In this document: in pieces, positions 35,029 to 37,284 of the stretch
Layout of the letters: each line of letters opens with the position of its first letter
Numbering within the stretch: the stretch's first letter is position 1
NCBI GenBank assembly: GCA_002726515.1
Contig: PBTE01000120.1
Span: forward strand, 1-37,284
DNA length: 37,284 bases
Origin: Planctomycetaceae bacterium
GTDB taxonomy: Bacteria; Planctomycetota; Planctomycetia; Pirellulales; Pirellulaceae
Direction: 5' to 3'
Made by a program: the position numbers and the translations under genes
Notes under the pieces: generated by a model
The model's input: the letters and a program-made list of their open reading frames with translations, nothing else
What the model was told of the DNA's origin: nothing
The model's database searches: none

Positions 35029-35670
35029 TTAAATGGGTTGAGGTTGCAGCAAACGGTGCATACGACTAAGAGCGGTATGCATGCGGCTTTTCACGGTACC
35101 CACTGGAATCGAAAGAACTTCGGCTGCTTCGCGGTATTTCATATCTTGGAAGAAGACCAAGGTAACGACTTGTTTGAGGTGTTCAGGGAGCTTCGCCAAT
35201 ACCGACAAGGAGCGACGACTCTCCTCCCGATCAATCAAGCGGCTGATGGGAGTTTTGCGATTCCCCGGCAAGGCGTCGACCCAACCGCCTGAATTGGGGT
35301 CGTGAGTGTCGTGCGGAGTGTCGAGACTGACGGTAGTGCGACGACCATTTTTTCGGAGGTTGTCAATAGCACGATTGATTGCGATTTTGTAAATCCAGGG
35401 ACGGACTTTGCGGCCTTTCTCGAACTGATCGCATTTCAGGTGGACATGTAGAAATGCTATCTGAAATGTATCTTCGGCCTGCTGCGCGTCACCGAGGTAA
35501 GCTCTCAGGTAGGCAAACAGTTCATGCTCGTAACGCTGGACCAGTGTTTCGAACACTCTTTGATTTCCCGTCCGTCGATAATCCAATAGCAGTTGTTCAT
35601 CAGTCCACTCCGCGAGCGGAACAACCGCCGGTTGCAATTGTTTCTGTGTGGTTTGGGTGGTTGTCGGCAT
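35029..35670 (-). CDS. ECF-type RNA polymerase sigma factor
   Basis: This 213-residue factor contains only the two ECF domains. Sigma-2 (about 35-110) includes VFETLVQRYEHELFAYLRAY and the region 2.4-like KVRPWIYKIAINRAIDNLRK. Sigma-4 (about 150-205) includes LPEHLKQVVTLVFFQDMKYREAAEVL and a helix-turn-helix with PVGTVKSRMHTAL. The ATG at 35670 has AGGAAA upstream. No anti-sigma gene follows; instead the next gene is the sigma-70 paralogue, an unusual pair. The stimulus is unknown. Confidence 0.9.
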   Translation of the reverse strand: MPTTTQTTQKQLQPAVVPLAEWTDEQLLLDYRRTGNQRVFETLVQRYEHELFAYLRAYLGDAQQAEDTFQIAFLHVHLKCDQFEKGRKVRPWIYKIAINRAIDNLRKNGRRTTVSLDTPHDTHDPNSGGWVDALPGNRKTPISRLIDREESRRSLSVLAKLPEHLKQVVTLVFFQDMKYREAAEVLSIPVGTVKSRMHTALSRMHRLLQPQPI

Positions 35671-36273
35671 GTTGGTTTTTCCTGAAGGGCTTGCTGTGGT
35701 GTCGTACAAGCAGTAAAGCGCACTGTCCGCCGGTCTGCTTGTTTTTTGCCAGCCCTCTCAAAGGAACACACTGTGTTTGCAACTCGTGTGCCAATTGGAT
35801 AGCCCGCCACCCAGGTGTACGCAATCAGTGTTGAGTATTGAAGATAACGTCTTGAACGGGGGAAAAGCGGGTGGGTCGAAGATGGGTGTTGCGCGGGGCG
35901 ATTCGCCCCAGCGAGACATTCTGCCCCGTGTCAATTGGAGGTCCGACCAGCGAGGGGAAGATTCTTCCAACAGGAATGAGGGGCAACTGGGGGGTTGGGG
36001 CAGTTGGAGCCAACAGGAACTCGTGACACACCGTAACCGGTCATCAGCAAGGTCCTTGAATTGGAGGCCGAAAACTTGAAGGGTTGCTCGCCTCAGCGGC
36101 CCGTTATTTGGCTCACTTGGTCTACCATAGTCCAGCCGATTCAGATTGTCGTTCCGGTGAAGATTGGCGACATGTCATCAGCTCCCGCTTGCCTCCTTCC
36201 GGTTGAAGCAGCGCGCGTTGGGCGAGTAGAAGATGAATGCGTTGGGACCGCTGGCCACGGGGTATTAAAACTA
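35671..36273. other. Long gap with no recognised gene; small palindrome upstream of ECF sigma
   Basis: About 600 bases lie between the ECF sigma start and the HNH stop. Frames on both strands lack domains and have non-protein composition. A perfect 6-1-6 palindrome, AACACA-C-TGTGTT (35765-35777), sits 95 bases ahead of the ECF start and may be a regulator site. The rest is G-rich (35980-36010) with no clear structure or RNA gene. Confidence 0.4.
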
Positions 36274-36870
36274 TTACCGTTCCAATTCCACATTCCAGTA
36301 GGCTTCGCTGACGAACTTTGCCCAGCTTTCGATGCGTACGTCTTGGGGAGCGTAAAGCGGTTTCCAACGAGGACGACCGGGCACGTTTCGCAGTCGCATA
36401 TTAGCTTGTTGCGGAATGCGGTCAGCCTTCCGTTTGTTACAATTCAAGCAAGCTAACACACAGTTTTCCCAAGTTGACTCACCCCCGTGTGAACGCGGTA
36501 AGACGTGGTCAATCGTCAGTTCGCCTGTACCAGGTTGAACTCCGCAGTATTGACATGTGAATCGGTCGCGTTTGAAGACATTGCGGCGACTGAAACTGAC
36601 TGCCTTTGCCGGTAATCGGTCGTACTCGTTCAACGTGACGATCTCGGGAACACGCAGACGAAATGATACCGCCCGGACGAAGGGTTCGTCATCCCGGGGA
36701 CGAAGTCGTACCCAATCGGACCACGTGTAGAGTTGGTAATCCGCCGGATCGACAACACGAACGGTCTCATTCCAGAGCATTACCAGGGCGCGTGCAACGG
36801 TAGAGACGTTGACGGGTTGCCAGTTGCGGTTCAAGATTAGCGTCGGACGTTGCAATAACGCTGAAACCAT
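36274..36870 (-). CDS. HNH endonuclease family protein
   Basis: This 198-residue protein has a C-terminal HNH domain. Paired zinc-type cysteines CQYCG and CLNCN frame the metal-binding core ELTIDHVLPRSHGG and TWENCVLAC, with the catalytic His in IDHV. The N-terminal 90 residues (LNRNWQPVNVSTVARALVMLWNETVRVV) match the accessory part of a broadly conserved stand-alone HNH family, found in many bacteria and usually chromosomal. The biological target is unknown; there is no intron, toxin or methylase context here. AGAGG upstream of the ATG supports the start. It is divergent from the dehydrogenase at 37062. Confidence 0.9.
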   Translation of the reverse strand: MVSALLQRPTLILNRNWQPVNVSTVARALVMLWNETVRVVDPADYQLYTWSDWVRLRPRDDEPFVRAVSFRLRVPEIVTLNEYDRLPAKAVSFSRRNVFKRDRFTCQYCGVQPGTGELTIDHVLPRSHGGESTWENCVLACLNCNKRKADRIPQQANMRLRNVPGRPRWKPLYAPQDVRIESWAKFVSEAYWNVELER

Positions 36871-36965
36871 GTTCTGCCTCTTGGGGATCCTGCTATAATC
36901 CTTGGGGCAACCGCCTTTATTTCAACTCCTGTTAACTAGTTTAATCATACGCGGGCCCGTCTGGG

Positions 36966-36999
36966 TACGCCAAAAACCATTTTTGGTGTGAGGTTTTTT
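36966..36999 (+). terminator. Intrinsic-terminator-like hairpin in the dehydrogenase leader
   Basis: An 11-base stem (36966-36976 with 36980-36990, two G-T pairs, loop CCA) is followed by GG and six T (36994-36999). It reads in the plus direction, but the only plus-strand gene near it starts downstream at 37062. It is therefore either a leader attenuator or an insulator between the divergent genes. Confidence 0.5.
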
Positions 37000-37010
37000 A
37001 CCTTGGTAAA
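36997..37010. promoter_or_regulatory. Palindrome overlapping the terminator T-run
   Basis: TTTACC-TT-GGTAAA is a perfect 6-2-6 inverted repeat. Its left arm takes up the last three T of the terminator run, and it lies 52 bases before the dehydrogenase ATG. It could be an operator for a dimeric repressor. Confidence 0.4.
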
Positions 37011-37061
37011 CGCAAGGGCCTCCTGCTTGGTTCCGTATTGATCAGAAATGAACTGTAAAAT

Positions 37062-37284
37062 ATGAATTCTTACCGAATAGCAATTTACCCGGGCGACGGG
37101 ATTGGCAAAGAAGTTTGCGATCAAGCGGTGCGAGTGTTGCAGCACGTTCAGCAGCAGGAGGGAAGTTTTCAACTGCAATTTTCTTGGTTGCCCTGGGGTT
37201 GCGATTACTATTCCCAGCATGGGTCGGTCGTGCCAGACGATTACCTGGAACAGTTAAAGACGTTTGATGCGATTTTTCTCGGTG
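37062..37284 (+). CDS. Isocitrate/isopropylmalate-type dehydrogenase, tartrate/D-malate branch, 3' truncated
   Basis: The visible 74 residues run off the window. They open with the family signature YRIAIYPGDGIGKEV and continue with the WGCDYY segment, then VVPDDYLEQLKTFDAIFLG. That combination is typical of tartrate dehydrogenase and D-malate dehydrogenase (decarboxylating) rather than LeuB, but the substrate-deciding residues lie beyond the window. The enzyme would be NAD-dependent and metal-dependent. No clear ribosome site precedes the ATG; a five-codon ORF (37048-37065) overlaps it. A hairpin with a T-run and a palindrome lie in its leader. Confidence 0.85.
   Translation, partial: MNSYRIAIYPGDGIGKEVCDQAVRVLQHVQQQEGSFQLQFSWLPWGCDYYSQHGSVVPDDYLEQLKTFDAIFLG

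Noticed and set aside
35777-36079. 100-residue plus-strand frame in the ECF-HNH gap
   Set aside because: It has low-complexity Gly/Arg/Ser composition, no ribosome site and no domain.
1-37284. CRISPR array, tRNA or rRNA genes, insertion sequences
   Set aside because: No regularly spaced repeats, cloverleaf, rRNA core or transposase was seen on either strand.

Overview
The window looks like planctomycete chromosome, most likely from a Pirellulaceae-type marine lineage. The markers are a PSCyt1/DUF1549/DUF1553 cytochrome-like protein next to a Tat-exported DUF1501 protein, a dockerin-like PEP-CTERM exoprotein, and genes spread over both strands with variable spacing and weak or absent Shine-Dalgarno sites. 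No rRNA, tRNA, insertion sequence, CRISPR array or phage gene was recognised.

Layout. Bases 1-9.1 kb hold ordinary planctomycete genes: a truncated GNAT acetyltransferase (+), the DUF1501/PSCyt pair (-), a YihY/BrkB membrane protein (-) and a two-lobed aspartic-protease-like exoprotein (-). Bases 9.5-29.9 kb hold a lipid/polyketide locus. On the minus strand are an MMPL/RND exporter and a phosphopantetheinyl transferase. Divergently, on the plus strand, are a fatty acyl-AMP ligase fused to an ACP, a 2481-residue fully reducing type I PKS (KS-AT-DH-psiKR-ER-KR-ACP-TE), an SDR, an enolase-superfamily enzyme and an alpha/beta hydrolase. A decayed small reading frame, a GH3-type acyl-acid amido synthetase (-) and a second SDR that lacks its catalytic Tyr and Lys follow. 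Bases 29.9-37.3 kb are housekeeping or regulatory: a DUF3467 protein, a flavin reductase, an O6-alkylguanine-DNA alkyltransferase, a conserved unknown with a clear promoter, a sigma-70 and ECF sigma pair, an HNH endonuclease, and the start of a tartrate/D-malate (isopropylmalate-type) dehydrogenase.

How it may work together (inference). The PPTase would charge the carrier domains. The FAAL would activate a fatty acid as acyl-AMP and load it on its own ACP. The PKS would extend it with malonyl units, reduce it and release it by its TE. The SDR, enolase-family, hydrolase and GH3 enzymes would tailor it, perhaps to an amino-acid amide, and the MMPL protein would move the lipid to the cell envelope. 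The gene set recalls FAAL-PKS-MmpL lipid systems of mycobacteria and the FAAL-PKS olefin synthase of cyanobacteria, but its GH3 plus enolase complement matches no pathway I can name. The divergent control region holds a consensus promoter, an 8-bp-arm inverted repeat and a CCCCG tandem tract.
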